Positions 1-7,380 are shown, counted from the stretch's first letter. The stretch is DNA of 7,650 nt from an uncultured Eubacteriales bacterium (GCA_902795555.1 CADBLV010000223.1:1-7650), one strand, 5' to 3'. Numbers and translations are program-made. The notes: generated from the letters alone by a model not told the origin.

Positions 1-490
1 CGCGTTTGTTGCTGGTTTCCAGCGCGCCCAGGGGCTTCTTGGCGGCGTCGGCGATCTTGATCAGCTTATTTTCGTAGCTGCAATGCGCGGGCGCGGACAC
101 GATATAGAACTTGGCGGGCTTCGCCGCGTCGTCGCTCTCAAAGTACACTTCCTTCGCGCCCTTGGTGATATACAGGCAGTCTTTATATCCCAGCTCGTAC
201 ACCGTGTCGTCCACGGTAACTTTCCCCGCGCCGCCCACGTTGAACATGCCGCATTCCCGGCGCTCCAGGAAATAAGTCGTGCCGAAATTCTTCCAGATGT
301 CAATGCCCTTGTCAATGCTGACCGTTTCAGCGACCGGCATAATGCCCAGGGTCACCATCCGGTCCACATGGCTGTAAACCGCTTCCACCGTGTCCGGCGT
401 AAAGAGCTTCTCGATCAGGAACTCCTTCCGGGTTTCCTCCGTGGTGTAGCGTTTGAAATCCCGTTGATTGCAGCTGTAGCGAATATCCAT
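1..490 (-). CDS. kduI: 5-dehydro-4-deoxy-D-glucuronate isomerase KduI (N-terminal 163 codons, cut by window edge)
   Basis: KduI isomerises 5-keto-4-deoxyuronate, formed from the unsaturated uronates left by pectate lyases, to 2,5-diketo-3-deoxygluconate. KduD then reduces this to KDG in the cytoplasm. My translation begins MDIRYSCNQRDFKRYTTEET and contains the family blocks EFLIEKLF, YSHVDRMV, GIMPVAETVS, YFLERRECGMFNVGGAG, KGAKEVYF and SAPAH. These match remembered E. coli KduI (EFLVEKVF, YSHIDRI, YFLERRELGVINIGGAG, KGAKEVVF) along the whole visible part. The family is about 280 residues, so roughly 115 are missing. They include the cupin metal-binding His/Glu cluster, which cannot be checked here. 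The ATG at 490-488 has AAGGAGGAG at 504-496 in front of it. The gene is last in the visible operon, 51 nt after the GH28 stop. kduD often follows kduI and would lie beyond the left edge. Confidence 0.95.
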   Translation of the reverse strand, partial: MDIRYSCNQRDFKRYTTEETRKEFLIEKLFTPDTVEAVYSHVDRMVTLGIMPVAETVSIDKGIDIWKNFGTTYFLERRECGMFNVGGAGKVTVDDTVYELGYKDCLYITKGAKEVYFESDDAAKPAKFYIVSAPAHCSYENKLIKIADAAKKPLGALETSNKR

Positions 491-541
491 TGAATCTCCT
501 CCTTCAGATCTTTCGTAACTCATGAACGTTTGTTTCCTGCC

Positions 542-2134
542 CTATCGCGCAACTTCCTGCACTTCCTGCAGATCCAGCAGCGGACCTTCGAGGCCGGAAA
601 CGCGAACGTTGGTCATTTCCACCCGCCGGGCATATTTCAGAATCAGCCCCCGCTTTCGCACAGGTTCCACGCCTTCGGCCATGGCCGGCTGGCGCATGAC
701 CGGGGGATCCTCCGCGAAATCAAAGCTGCTGTCCCGAATCGCCAGTTCCTCCACAGGCTGCTCCGGGAGGCCCAGCACATATGCCACGCAGCCCTGGCAT
801 CCCGTCGCCTTCACATGCTCAAACCGGATGCTGCCGATCCGCGGCGTCGTATCGTCCACCGCCTCGTGCGCCCTGCTCTGCACCCAGGGACTGTGTCCGT
901 CCGGATCGCAGAAATAGAGCGCGTTGATCACCAGCGGAACCTTGATCTCCTTCATCCTGACATGTTCAAACAGGATGTTGTCCACGACGCCGTCTTTTCC
1001 CCGGCCCCTTCGGGTCTTGATCCGAAGAGCCCGGTCATTTCCCCGCATGTAGCAGTGATGAGCCCGGACATTGCGTACGCCTCCGGCCATCTCGCTGCCC
1101 ACGGTCACGCCGCCGTGTCCGTCCAGCATGGCGCACCAGCCGATTTCAATCTCTTCGCAGGGCACCTTATATTTCCGGCCGATCTCGATCTTCCCGGCCT
1201 TGATGGCAATGCAGTCGTCGCCGACGGAAATCCGGCTGCCCAGCAGGCGCACCCGCGCGCAGCTCTCCGGATCAAACCCGTCTGTGTTCGGGCTGTCCCA
1301 CGGGGCTTCGATCCGGATGTTCAGAAAATCCAGATCCTGACTCATCGCGGGATGCAGATTCCAGGAGGGGCTGTTGCGGAAGGTCAGCCCCTGAACGGTA
1401 ATCCGCCTGCATCGCATCAGAAACAGCAGATGTCCCCTGGTTGCGCCGCGGATGGTTTTCGGGTCGATCCACCAGTCTCCGTCCTGAGCACGCCCGTCGA
1501 TCACGCCCTCGCCGATCACGGAAATATCCGTTGCGTCAATGCCCGTCAGCGCGGAAGCGTAGCCGTCGCGGCATTCCCCTTCCCAGAGGCCGAGCAGCAG
1601 CTCGGAGGCAGACGCGGCGGCCGGGGTGCGGGCCGGAAGAGCGTCAACGGCGGCGGAATTTGCCGGGGTGCGGCCAGGAAGAATGGGAAATGCGTTCCGA
1701 TCCGTCTTCAGCGCCAGAGTCGCTCCCCGGGCGATTTCCAGCGTCATATGGCTCTTCAGAAACAGCGGCCCGGTGAGATAGGTTCCCTCCGGAATCAGCA
1801 CCCGGCCGTCCCGTGGGCAGGCCATGATGGCCGCCTGCAGCATGGCCGTATCGTCTGATTCTCCGTCGCCCCGGGCCCCGAAAGAGCGAACGTCGAGGGT
1901 ACAGGTTTCCTTTTTTGTCCGGAATGTCACCTGCTCTGTACTTCCGGCGGCCGATTCCGAATTCAGGGTATATTCCGTGTCAGGCTCCAGGTCGAAGAGG
2001 GACGCGACAGAGCAGGACTCCTCCCGGAGAAAGGTGCCGTTCAGCTTCAGCATCATGGGTTCCCGGGCTTCATACAGGCCCTCCGGATCAAGCAGCACCG
2101 TACAGCTTCGGGAAGATACATACAGGACTTTCAA
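542..2134 (-). CDS. GH28 polygalacturonase-type glycoside hydrolase, cytoplasmic, with N-terminal Fn3-like domain; TTG start
   Basis: The likely role is hydrolysis of alpha-1,4-galacturonosyl bonds in short oligogalacturonides, in an exo manner, giving galacturonate for the operon. The protein is 530 residues from the TTG at 2134-2132. Residues 1-75 look like a small beta-sandwich (fibronectin III-like), as in bacterial exo-polygalacturonases. From about residue 80 (DVRSFGARGDGESDDT) the right-handed beta-helix starts. The GH28 signature is complete: NTDGFD (283-288), GDDCIAIK (305-312, paired Asp 306/307), GHGGVTVGSE (339-348, His340) and RIKT (371-374). No hydrophobic signal peptide is present, so the enzyme should act inside the cell on imported oligomers. 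An ATG eight codons upstream (2158-2156) lacks a properly spaced ribosome site, while the TTG has an ideal one. A short 14-residue-period repeat lies near residues 152-172. The family is secure. Exo mode and exact substrate (galacturonan or rhamnogalacturonan) are inferred from context. Confidence 0.93.
   Translation of the reverse strand: MKVLYVSSRSCTVLLDPEGLYEAREPMMLKLNGTFLREESCSVASLFDLEPDTEYTLNSESAAGSTEQVTFRTKKETCTLDVRSFGARGDGESDDTAMLQAAIMACPRDGRVLIPEGTYLTGPLFLKSHMTLEIARGATLALKTDRNAFPILPGRTPANSAAVDALPARTPAAASASELLLGLWEGECRDGYASALTGIDATDISVIGEGVIDGRAQDGDWWIDPKTIRGATRGHLLFLMRCRRITVQGLTFRNSPSWNLHPAMSQDLDFLNIRIEAPWDSPNTDGFDPESCARVRLLGSRISVGDDCIAIKAGKIEIGRKYKVPCEEIEIGWCAMLDGHGGVTVGSEMAGGVRNVRAHHCYMRGNDRALRIKTRRGRGKDGVVDNILFEHVRMKEIKVPLVINALYFCDPDGHSPWVQSRAHEAVDDTTPRIGSIRFEHVKATGCQGCVAYVLGLPEQPVEELAIRDSSFDFAEDPPVMRQPAMAEGVEPVRKRGLILKYARRVEMTNVRVSGLEGPLLDLQEVQEVAR
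1620..1682 (-). repeat. Imperfect direct repeat (two 21-bp copies, 42-bp period) inside the GH28 gene
   Basis: The plus-strand 21-mers at 1620-1640 and 1662-1682 differ at two positions by my reading and lie 42 bp apart. The repeat keeps the reading frame and encodes LPGRTPA and LPARTPA, exactly 14 residues apart (about residues 152-158 and 166-172 of the TTG-started protein). The segment is Ala/Pro/Ser-rich and sits between early beta-helix coils, before the catalytic motifs. It therefore looks like a surface loop lengthened by duplication. Confidence 0.7.
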
Positions 2135-2141
2135 GAATCGG

Positions 2142-2148
2142 CCTCCTT
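2142..2148 (-). promoter_or_regulatory. Ribosome binding site that fixes a TTG start for the GH28 gene
   Basis: The minus strand reads AAGGAGG here, followed by 7 nt and then TTG at 2134-2132. This is textbook spacing. In front of the longer-frame ATG at 2158-2156 the only purine-rich run is GGGG, separated from it by one base, which is too close to serve as a Shine-Dalgarno site. The site itself would be inside the coding region if the upstream ATG were used. The protein then starts (M)KVLYVSSRS. Confidence 0.85.
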
Positions 2149-2159
2149 CAGGCGCCATG

Positions 2160-2183
2160 CCCCTTTTTCTTCGGAAAAGAGGG
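2160..2183 (-). other. Intercistronic hairpin between uxaC and the GH28 gene
   Basis: The transcribed strand reads CCCTCTTTTC, then CGAA, then GAAAAAGGGG. This folds into a ten-position stem with one G-U pair, one C-A mismatch and a four-base loop. No U-run follows it, so it is not an intrinsic terminator. It lies 15 nt downstream of the uxaC stop and about 11 nt upstream of the GH28 ribosome site. It could protect or delimit mRNA ends within the operon. The structure was seen by eye only and its function is inferred. Confidence 0.5.
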
Positions 2184-2197
2184 CAGGAGCCGGAATC

Positions 2198-3613
2198 TTA
2201 CAGTGCTTTCGTTTCAAAGCCAAAGTAGCGCTTCGCGTTCCCGTAGCTGATGTCCTTCACAATGCCCTTCAGGGTTTCCAGATCCTCCGGATAGAAGCCG
2301 TCTTCCACCCATTCGCCGAAGAGGCGGCAGAGGATTCGCCGGAAATACTCGTGGCGCGGATAGCTGAGGAAAGACCGGCTGTCCGTCAGCATGCCCACAA
2401 AGCCCGCCAGATAGCCCAGGCTGGCCAGGGATTTCAGCTGATCCATCATGCCTTCGAAATGATCGTTGAACCACCAGGCGCTGCCGTGCTGAATCCGGCC
2501 CACGGCCGTGTCGTTCTGGAAGCAGCCGAGGATCGTGTCAATCGCGGCGTTGTCATTGGTGTTGAGGCTGTAGAGGATCGTCTTCGGCAGGCAGCCCTTC
2601 TCTTCCAGGGCGCCCAGGAATGCCGCCGTCTGGGCGGAAGGCGCGAAATTATCCACGCAGTCGAATCCCGTGTCTGGCCCCATCGCCCGGAACATCACCG
2701 GGTTGTTATCCCGCCGGCATCCGTAATGAAGCTGCATCACCCATCCGCGGGCGGCATATTCAGCCGCCATGGCGCTCATAAAAGCGTATTTGAACTTCGC
2801 TTCTTCCGCCGGTGTGGGGAAGGTTCCCTGCAGGCGTCTTGCGAAGATCTCGTCCACTTCCTGGGGGGAAGTCGGAGCATACACGACATAGTTCAGGGCG
2901 TGATCGCTGAGGCGGCAGCCATGATCCTGGAAGAAATCCAGCCGTTTCTTCAGCGCGAAAACCAGGTCTCCGAAGGACGTAATCTTCATGCCCGACGCGG
3001 CTTCCAGCGCGGCCAGGTAGTCCGGATAGGTCTCCTTCTCCAGGTTCATCGCCTTGTCAGGCCGCCAGGCCGGCAGCACCGTCACCGGGAAGGATTTGTC
3101 CGCCGCCAGCTTTTCATGCCATTCCAGGCTGTCCGCCGGATCGTCCGTCGTGCAAATCGTATCGACGTTGCTCATGAGAATCAGGCCCCGGGAGGAATAG
3201 CCTTCACTCTGCAGCTTCGCGTTGGCAATCGTCCAGACCTCTTCGGCGGTGTCCTGGTTCAGGATGCCCTGATAGCCGAAGAAACGGCGCAGTTCCAGAT
3301 GGCTCCAGTGATGAAGGGGATTGCCGATCGCTTTGCCCAGCACTTCTGCGTATTTCTGAAACTTTTCCCGGTCGGAAGCGTCTCCGGTGATATATTTTTC
3401 CGGAACGCCCGCGCTGCGCATCAGGCGCCATTTGTAGTGATCTCCGCCCAGCCACACCTGGGTGATGTTTTCATATCGGATGTCCTCATAGATTTCCCGG
3501 GGACTCAGATGGCAATGATAATCGATAATGGGGCATGTGGCCGCCGCCTCGTGATAAAGGATCCGGGCGGTTTCCGTGTTCAGGAGAAAGTTTTCGTCTA
3601 AAAATGCTTTCAC
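2198..3613 (-). CDS. uxaC: Uronate isomerase UxaC (glucuronate/galacturonate isomerase), GTG start
   Basis: UxaC interconverts D-galacturonate and D-tagaturonate (also D-glucuronate and D-fructuronate) in the cytoplasm. It is the entry step of the isomerase pathway of hexuronate catabolism. The 471-residue length matches the family (about 465-470). The protein has the amidohydrolase-like fold features of the family: DYHCHL with His33 and His35 near the N-terminus, NPLHHWSHLELRRFFG (98-113), CTTDDP (154-159), MQLHYG (293-298), HGSAWWFND (376-384) and the C-terminal block MLTDSRSFLSYPRHEYFRR (408-426). The start is GTG at 3613-3611, with AAAGGAG seven bases upstream. The gene follows eda after 76 nt and precedes GH28 by 63 nt. 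With uxaB and uxaA beside it and no uxuA or uxuB visible, galacturonate is the likelier physiological substrate. Confidence 0.97.
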   Translation of the reverse strand: MKAFLDENFLLNTETARILYHEAAATCPIIDYHCHLSPREIYEDIRYENITQVWLGGDHYKWRLMRSAGVPEKYITGDASDREKFQKYAEVLGKAIGNPLHHWSHLELRRFFGYQGILNQDTAEEVWTIANAKLQSEGYSSRGLILMSNVDTICTTDDPADSLEWHEKLAADKSFPVTVLPAWRPDKAMNLEKETYPDYLAALEAASGMKITSFGDLVFALKKRLDFFQDHGCRLSDHALNYVVYAPTSPQEVDEIFARRLQGTFPTPAEEAKFKYAFMSAMAAEYAARGWVMQLHYGCRRDNNPVMFRAMGPDTGFDCVDNFAPSAQTAAFLGALEEKGCLPKTILYSLNTNDNAAIDTILGCFQNDTAVGRIQHGSAWWFNDHFEGMMDQLKSLASLGYLAGFVGMLTDSRSFLSYPRHEYFRRILCRLFGEWVEDGFYPEDLETLKGIVKDISYGNAKRYFGFETKAL

Positions 3614-3620
3614 AGCGCTG

Positions 3621-3627
3621 CTCCTTT
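3621..3627 (-). promoter_or_regulatory. Ribosome binding site supporting the GTG start of uxaC
   Basis: AAAGGAG on the minus strand stands 7 nt before GTG at 3613-3611. No ATG in a suitable place competes. The translated N-terminus MKAFLDENFLL fits the usual UxaC start (family members typically begin with a short M-x-x-F-x-x-x-F/D-F-L stretch). Confidence 0.85.
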
Positions 3628-3656
3628 CAAATCCGGGTTGTTCATGGATGATGAAG

Positions 3657-3673
3657 CCGGGAATGGATCCCGG
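3657..3673 (-). other. Short perfect hairpin between eda and uxaC
   Basis: CCGGGA at 3657-3662 pairs with TCCCGG at 3668-3673 across a five-base loop. It lies 16 nt after the eda stop and about 30 nt before the uxaC ribosome site. On the transcribed strand no T-tract follows, so termination is unlikely. A role in mRNA processing or in the eda/uxaC expression ratio is possible but unproven. A six-base-pair palindrome of this kind can also occur by chance in GC-rich DNA. Confidence 0.35.
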
Positions 3674-3689
3674 TCCCGCGTTCCGCTGC

Positions 3690-4328
3690 TCAGCCTCTGA
3701 TTTCCTTCACGATGTCCGAGGCTTCTTTCACCAGCTTTTCGATTTCGTCAAACTGACCTTCGGAAACCAGCTTCCCGGAAACCATCCAACTGCCGCCGCA
3801 GGCAACAATCCGGTCATAGGCCAGATATTCACGCACATTCGCGGCGCTGATGCCGCCGGTCGGCATGAAATTCACGCCCACATAGGGAGCCGCCAGAGCC
3901 TTGATCATCTTCAGGCCGCCGCTGGGCTCCGCCGGGAAGAATTTCAGCACATCCAGCCCAAACTGCAGCGCCCCTTCAATTTCCGACGGGGTGCAGACCC
4001 CCGGGGTCATCGGCACGCCTTTTTTCAGCACATGCTCCGTAACCTTCGGATTGAATCCCGGGCTGACAATGAATTTCGCCCCGGCGTCAATCGCCCGGTC
4101 TGCCTGCTCGCAGGTCAGAACCGTTCCCGCGCCGATGATCATGTCCGGAAAGGCTTTCGCCATCTGTCGGATGGACTCTTCCGCGGCAGCGGTCCGGAAG
4201 GTGACCTCCGCGCAGGGCAGCCCGCCTCTGACCAGCCGCTCCGCCAGCGGCAGGGCGTCCTCGGCTCTGTTCAGCACAACCACCGGGATGATTCCGATTT
4301 TCTGCAGTTGTTTCATCATTTCAGTCAT
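3690..4328 (-). CDS. eda: 2-keto-3-deoxy-6-phosphogluconate (KDPG) aldolase, KDPG/KHG class I family
   Basis: Eda cleaves KDPG to pyruvate and glyceraldehyde 3-phosphate, the last step of hexuronate catabolism. The 212-residue protein is full length for the family. Recognisable parts are GIIPVVV (12-18), EVTFRT (41-46, with catalytic Glu41 and phosphate/substrate-side Arg45), GAGTV (66-70), SPGFNP (89-94), PMTPGVCTPSE (106-116), the Schiff-base lysine K129 in VLKFFPAE, and PTGGIS near residue 156. The ATG at 4328-4326 has GAGGAGG eight bases upstream. Other ATGs at codons 4 and 5 are too far from that site. The gene sits 33 nt after uxaA. KDG kinase, which makes its substrate, is not in the window. 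Family members can also cleave 4-hydroxy-2-oxoglutarate, and sequence alone does not separate the two activities. Confidence 0.96.
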   Translation of the reverse strand: MTEMMKQLQKIGIIPVVVLNRAEDALPLAERLVRGGLPCAEVTFRTAAAEESIRQMAKAFPDMIIGAGTVLTCEQADRAIDAGAKFIVSPGFNPKVTEHVLKKGVPMTPGVCTPSEIEGALQFGLDVLKFFPAEPSGGLKMIKALAAPYVGVNFMPTGGISAANVREYLAYDRIVACGGSWMVSGKLVSEGQFDEIEKLVKEASDIVKEIRG

Positions 4329-4361
4329 GGGTTTTTCCTCCTCTTTTTGGGTCCGAACCGT

Positions 4362-5846
4362 TTACAGTGTCACGCCCTGTTTGAAAATCGCCAGATCCCG
4401 GAAGCCGTTTTCCTCGTTTCTGGTCTGCTTCCCCGAAGCGACCTCCAGCACCAGGGCCATCAGCTCTCTGCCCAGCTCCTCCAGGCTCTTCCCTTCCAGC
4501 AGCCTTCCGGCATTAAAGTCGATCCACTTCTTCTTTTTCTCTGCCAGCGGTGTGTTGGTAGCGATTTTCATCGTCGGCACCGGACACCCGAAGGGCGTCC
4601 CTCTCCCCGTGGAAAACAGCACCATCTGCGCGCCGGCCACCGCCAGCGCCGTTGAGGCCACCAGATCGTTTCCCGGAGCGCTGAGCAGATTCAGCCCCCT
4701 GGCGGTTGCTTCCTCTCCGTATTTCAGCACGCCCTTCACCGGAGAGGCGCCGCTTTTCTGCGTGCATCCCAGGGCCTTATCCTCCAGGGTTGTAATCCCG
4801 CCGGCCTTGTTGCCCGGGGAGGGATTCTCGTAAACCGGCATGCCGTAGCTGGCGAAATATTCCTTAAAATCGTTGATCAGCCGGACCGTCTGCCCGAAGA
4901 GCTCCTCCGTCTCGCAGCGATCCATCAGAATTGTCTCGGCGCCGAACATCTCCGGCACCTCCGTCAGAATCGTGCTGCCACCCATCGCGCACAGCAAATC
5001 GCTGAAAACGCCGATCGTCGGATTCGCGGTGATCCCGCTGAGCCCATCCGATCCGCCGCATTTCAGCCCGATCGTCAGCTGATCCGCCGGGCAGGCCGTC
5101 CGCCTGTCTTTGCGCATCCGCTCCGCCAGCTCCGCGATCAGGCTCATGGCCGCCTCGTGCTCGTCCGGCACGTCCTGGCAGATCAGATACCGGACGCGGC
5201 TTTCGTCATGCTCCCGCATCAGGGGACGGATCTGCGCGATGCCGCTGTTTTCGCATCCCAGCCCCAGCAGCAGCACCCCGCCGGCGTTCGGATGGGTGGC
5301 CAGCGCGGCCAGCACCTTCCGGGTGTGCTCCTGGTCGTCCCCCATCTGACTGCATCCGTAGGGATGGCAGAAGGCATACACGCCCTCGACGCTCCCGCCC
5401 ACAAAGCGCTGCGCGTCCCGCGCGAGGGCCTGGGCGACGTCGTTGACGCAGCCCACCGTCGGGATGATCCACAGCTCGTTGCGAATGCCCGGCCGGCCCT
5501 TTTCCCGGGGATATCCCTGAAAGACAGCCGGCGTCAGGCGATCCGCCTTCGGATGGGTCGGATGCCAGACATATTCCTTCGTCCCGGACAGCAGCGTATG
5601 CAGATTATGCGTGTGCACATGGGCACCCTGCGGAATATCCTCCGTCGCCTCCCCGATCGGGAAGCCGTATTTGATCACCGGCTCGCCCCGGTTGATTTTC
5701 CGCAGGGCCACTTTGTGCCCCATGGGAATCTCCTCCCGCAGCGTAATCTCCCCGGCAGCGCCGCAGGAAATCGTTTCCCCGGCTTTCAGGGGCTGCAGGG
5801 CCACCGCAACCAGGTCTTCCGGCCGGATTTGTACCGCCTGATTCAT
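4362..5846 (-). CDS. uxaA: Altronate dehydratase UxaA (UxaA/GarD family)
   Basis: UxaA removes water from D-altronate to give 2-keto-3-deoxy-D-gluconate in the cytoplasm. The 494-residue protein has the whole two-part architecture of the family. An N-terminal SAF domain spans about residues 8-88, with GHKVALRKI (43-51) and the His-rich HVHTHN (76-81, His76, His78 and His80). The large dehydratase domain begins near residue 108 (FQGYPREKGRPGIRNELWIIPTVGCVN). It contains CHPYGCSQMGDD (160-171), LGLGCEN (194-200), LKCGGSDGLSGITANP (261-276) and FSTGRGTPFGCPVPTMKIATN (411-431). The ATG at 5846-5844 has AAAGGAG seven bases upstream. It follows uxaB by 39 nt. Galactarate dehydratase (GarD) and related aldarate dehydratases share the fold. 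Adjacency to uxaB and uxaC makes altronate the better call. Confidence 0.95.
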   Translation of the reverse strand: MNQAVQIRPEDLVAVALQPLKAGETISCGAAGEITLREEIPMGHKVALRKINRGEPVIKYGFPIGEATEDIPQGAHVHTHNLHTLLSGTKEYVWHPTHPKADRLTPAVFQGYPREKGRPGIRNELWIIPTVGCVNDVAQALARDAQRFVGGSVEGVYAFCHPYGCSQMGDDQEHTRKVLAALATHPNAGGVLLLGLGCENSGIAQIRPLMREHDESRVRYLICQDVPDEHEAAMSLIAELAERMRKDRRTACPADQLTIGLKCGGSDGLSGITANPTIGVFSDLLCAMGGSTILTEVPEMFGAETILMDRCETEELFGQTVRLINDFKEYFASYGMPVYENPSPGNKAGGITTLEDKALGCTQKSGASPVKGVLKYGEEATARGLNLLSAPGNDLVASTALAVAGAQMVLFSTGRGTPFGCPVPTMKIATNTPLAEKKKKWIDFNAGRLLEGKSLEELGRELMALVLEVASGKQTRNEENGFRDLAIFKQGVTL

Positions 5847-5885
5847 TTTCCAGCTCCTTTACCGCTTCGCGATCCCGCTTTGTCT

Positions 5886-7373
5886 TTACAGGCAGCTCTG
5901 ATAAGCCGCCAGAGCGCCTTTCTCCCGGATCATCTTCAGATTGCGGACGGTCGTTTCCTCCAGCCCCGGAATCTCCGTCAGGTCGCGGCCCCACATCTCC
6001 CGGTTGCTCAGCACGTCATGCACCAGCGCCTCCGGGCTGTCCTCCCTGTGGTTGTAGTAGAACTCCAGCACCCATCGGTCGTCATTCACGATGTATTCGT
6101 TGCCCGCGGGCCGGCGGCAGTGCAGTCCTTTTTCGTCCAGGCCCTGAATGTCATTGCTGTAAAACGCGATATACGCGGCCAGGCTCATGGTCAGACAGGG
6201 GGGCAGCTGCCCGCGGTCGGCGATATAATCCAGGAAGGTCGGCATATTCCGCGCCCGCCATTTGGAGGTTGAGTTCAGAGAAATGCTCATCAGCTCGTGA
6301 TTCACAAAGGGATTATTGAACCGATCCTGCACAGCCGCGGCAAAGGCATCCAGATCCGCCCGGTCCAGCGGCAGGGTCGGAATCACTTCCTTCTCCAGCA
6401 TCCGGTTCATAAATCCGCGAACCACGTCGTTTTCCATGCAGTTCCGAACGATGTCGAAGCCGCCCAGATAGGCTCCCAGCACGAAACCCGTGTGTGCACC
6501 GTTGAGAATCCGAACCTTCCGTTTCTTATAGGGGGTGACATCCGGCGTCACAATAACCGGGCAGCCCGCTTTTTTGAAAGGCAGCCGGTCTTCCAGCCCT
6601 TCCGGCCCCTCAATCGCCCAGAATCCGAAAACTTCTCCCACGTCCGTCAGGGGATCGTCGTATCCGTTCTGCGCCGCCAGGGCCGCCACTTCCTTCGGAT
6701 CGCGGATGCGTCCGGGAACAATCCTGTCCACCAGCGTGGAGCAGAAGATGTTCTCCCCGTTGACCCATTCCCGGAAGCCTTCCTCCAGCTTCCAGTCGTC
6801 AATGTACGCGTTGACGCACCGGAGCAGTTCCTTTCCGTTGTTGTCAATCAGCTCGCAGCTGAGGATGATCAGGCCCTTTCCGCCGGCCTTCCACCTCTCA
6901 TACAGCACCCGGGTCAGCTTGGCCGGAAAGGAAATGGGCGGATTCTGATCAAACCGGCTTTCACTTTCGTGAACAATGCCGGCCTCTGTCGTGTTGCTGA
7001 CGATGATCTCCAGATCCGGAGATTTCGCCAGTTCCAGCACCTTGTCCCATTCCCCGTAGGGATTGATGCAGCGGCTGACGCAGGAAATCACCCGCTTGTC
7101 GTCGACTTTTTTTCCCTTTTCGCTGCCCCGCAGATACAGGGTGTAAAGCCCCTCCTGCGCGTTGATCAGGTCGGTCAGCCCCTGGGCAATGGGCTGAACC
7201 AGCACGACCTTCCCGTTGTATCCGGCCTTTTCATTGGCCAGGTCAAAAAAGTAATCCACAAACGCCCGAAGGAAATTGCCCTCTCCGAACTGCATCACCT
7301 TTTCCGGCGCGCTTTCCAGAATGTATCCGGCATATCCCGAGTCTTTGAGTGTCTGATAATTGAGCATTGCCAT
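5886..7373 (-). CDS. uxaB: Tagaturonate reductase UxaB (altronate oxidoreductase)
   Basis: UxaB reduces D-tagaturonate to D-altronate with NADH in the cytoplasm. It belongs to the polyol-specific long-chain dehydrogenase (mannitol dehydrogenase) family. From the ATG at 7373-7371 it has 495 residues, close to family size. Visible features are the N-terminal nucleotide-binding FGEGNFLRAF (29-38), SNTTEAG (125-131) and the catalytic signature KVRILNGAHT (285-294). In that signature K285, N290 and H293 have the spacing of the Lys/Asn/His triad of mannitol dehydrogenases. An in-frame ATG at 7391-7389 adds six codons but has no ribosome site and would lie only about ten bases after the predicted transcription start. 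The chosen ATG has GGAGGT seven bases upstream. It is first in the operon. Fructuronate reductase (UxuB) is a close relative, and the uxaA/uxaC neighbours favour UxaB. Confidence 0.94.
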   Translation of the reverse strand: MAMLNYQTLKDSGYAGYILESAPEKVMQFGEGNFLRAFVDYFFDLANEKAGYNGKVVLVQPIAQGLTDLINAQEGLYTLYLRGSEKGKKVDDKRVISCVSRCINPYGEWDKVLELAKSPDLEIIVSNTTEAGIVHESESRFDQNPPISFPAKLTRVLYERWKAGGKGLIILSCELIDNNGKELLRCVNAYIDDWKLEEGFREWVNGENIFCSTLVDRIVPGRIRDPKEVAALAAQNGYDDPLTDVGEVFGFWAIEGPEGLEDRLPFKKAGCPVIVTPDVTPYKKRKVRILNGAHTGFVLGAYLGGFDIVRNCMENDVVRGFMNRMLEKEVIPTLPLDRADLDAFAAAVQDRFNNPFVNHELMSISLNSTSKWRARNMPTFLDYIADRGQLPPCLTMSLAAYIAFYSNDIQGLDEKGLHCRRPAGNEYIVNDDRWVLEFYYNHREDSPEALVHDVLSNREMWGRDLTEIPGLEETTVRNLKMIREKGALAAYQSCL

Positions 7374-7380
7374 GCCTGTT

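Noticed and set aside
530..1858. Long plus-strand open frame opposite the GH28 gene (442 codons)
   Set aside because: It is a shadow of the GH28 gene. The minus-strand frame has all GH28 motifs, while this translation is rich in His, Arg and Pro with no recognisable domain or good ribosome site.
2351..3601. Plus-strand open frame of 416 codons opposite uxaC
   Set aside because: The opposite strand encodes a complete, clearly recognisable UxaC. Long antisense frames are common in GC-rich genes with biased third positions.
3576..4833. Overlapping plus-strand frames (359 and 310 codons) opposite eda and uxaA
   Set aside because: They cross two well-supported genes and their gap and show compositional bias only.
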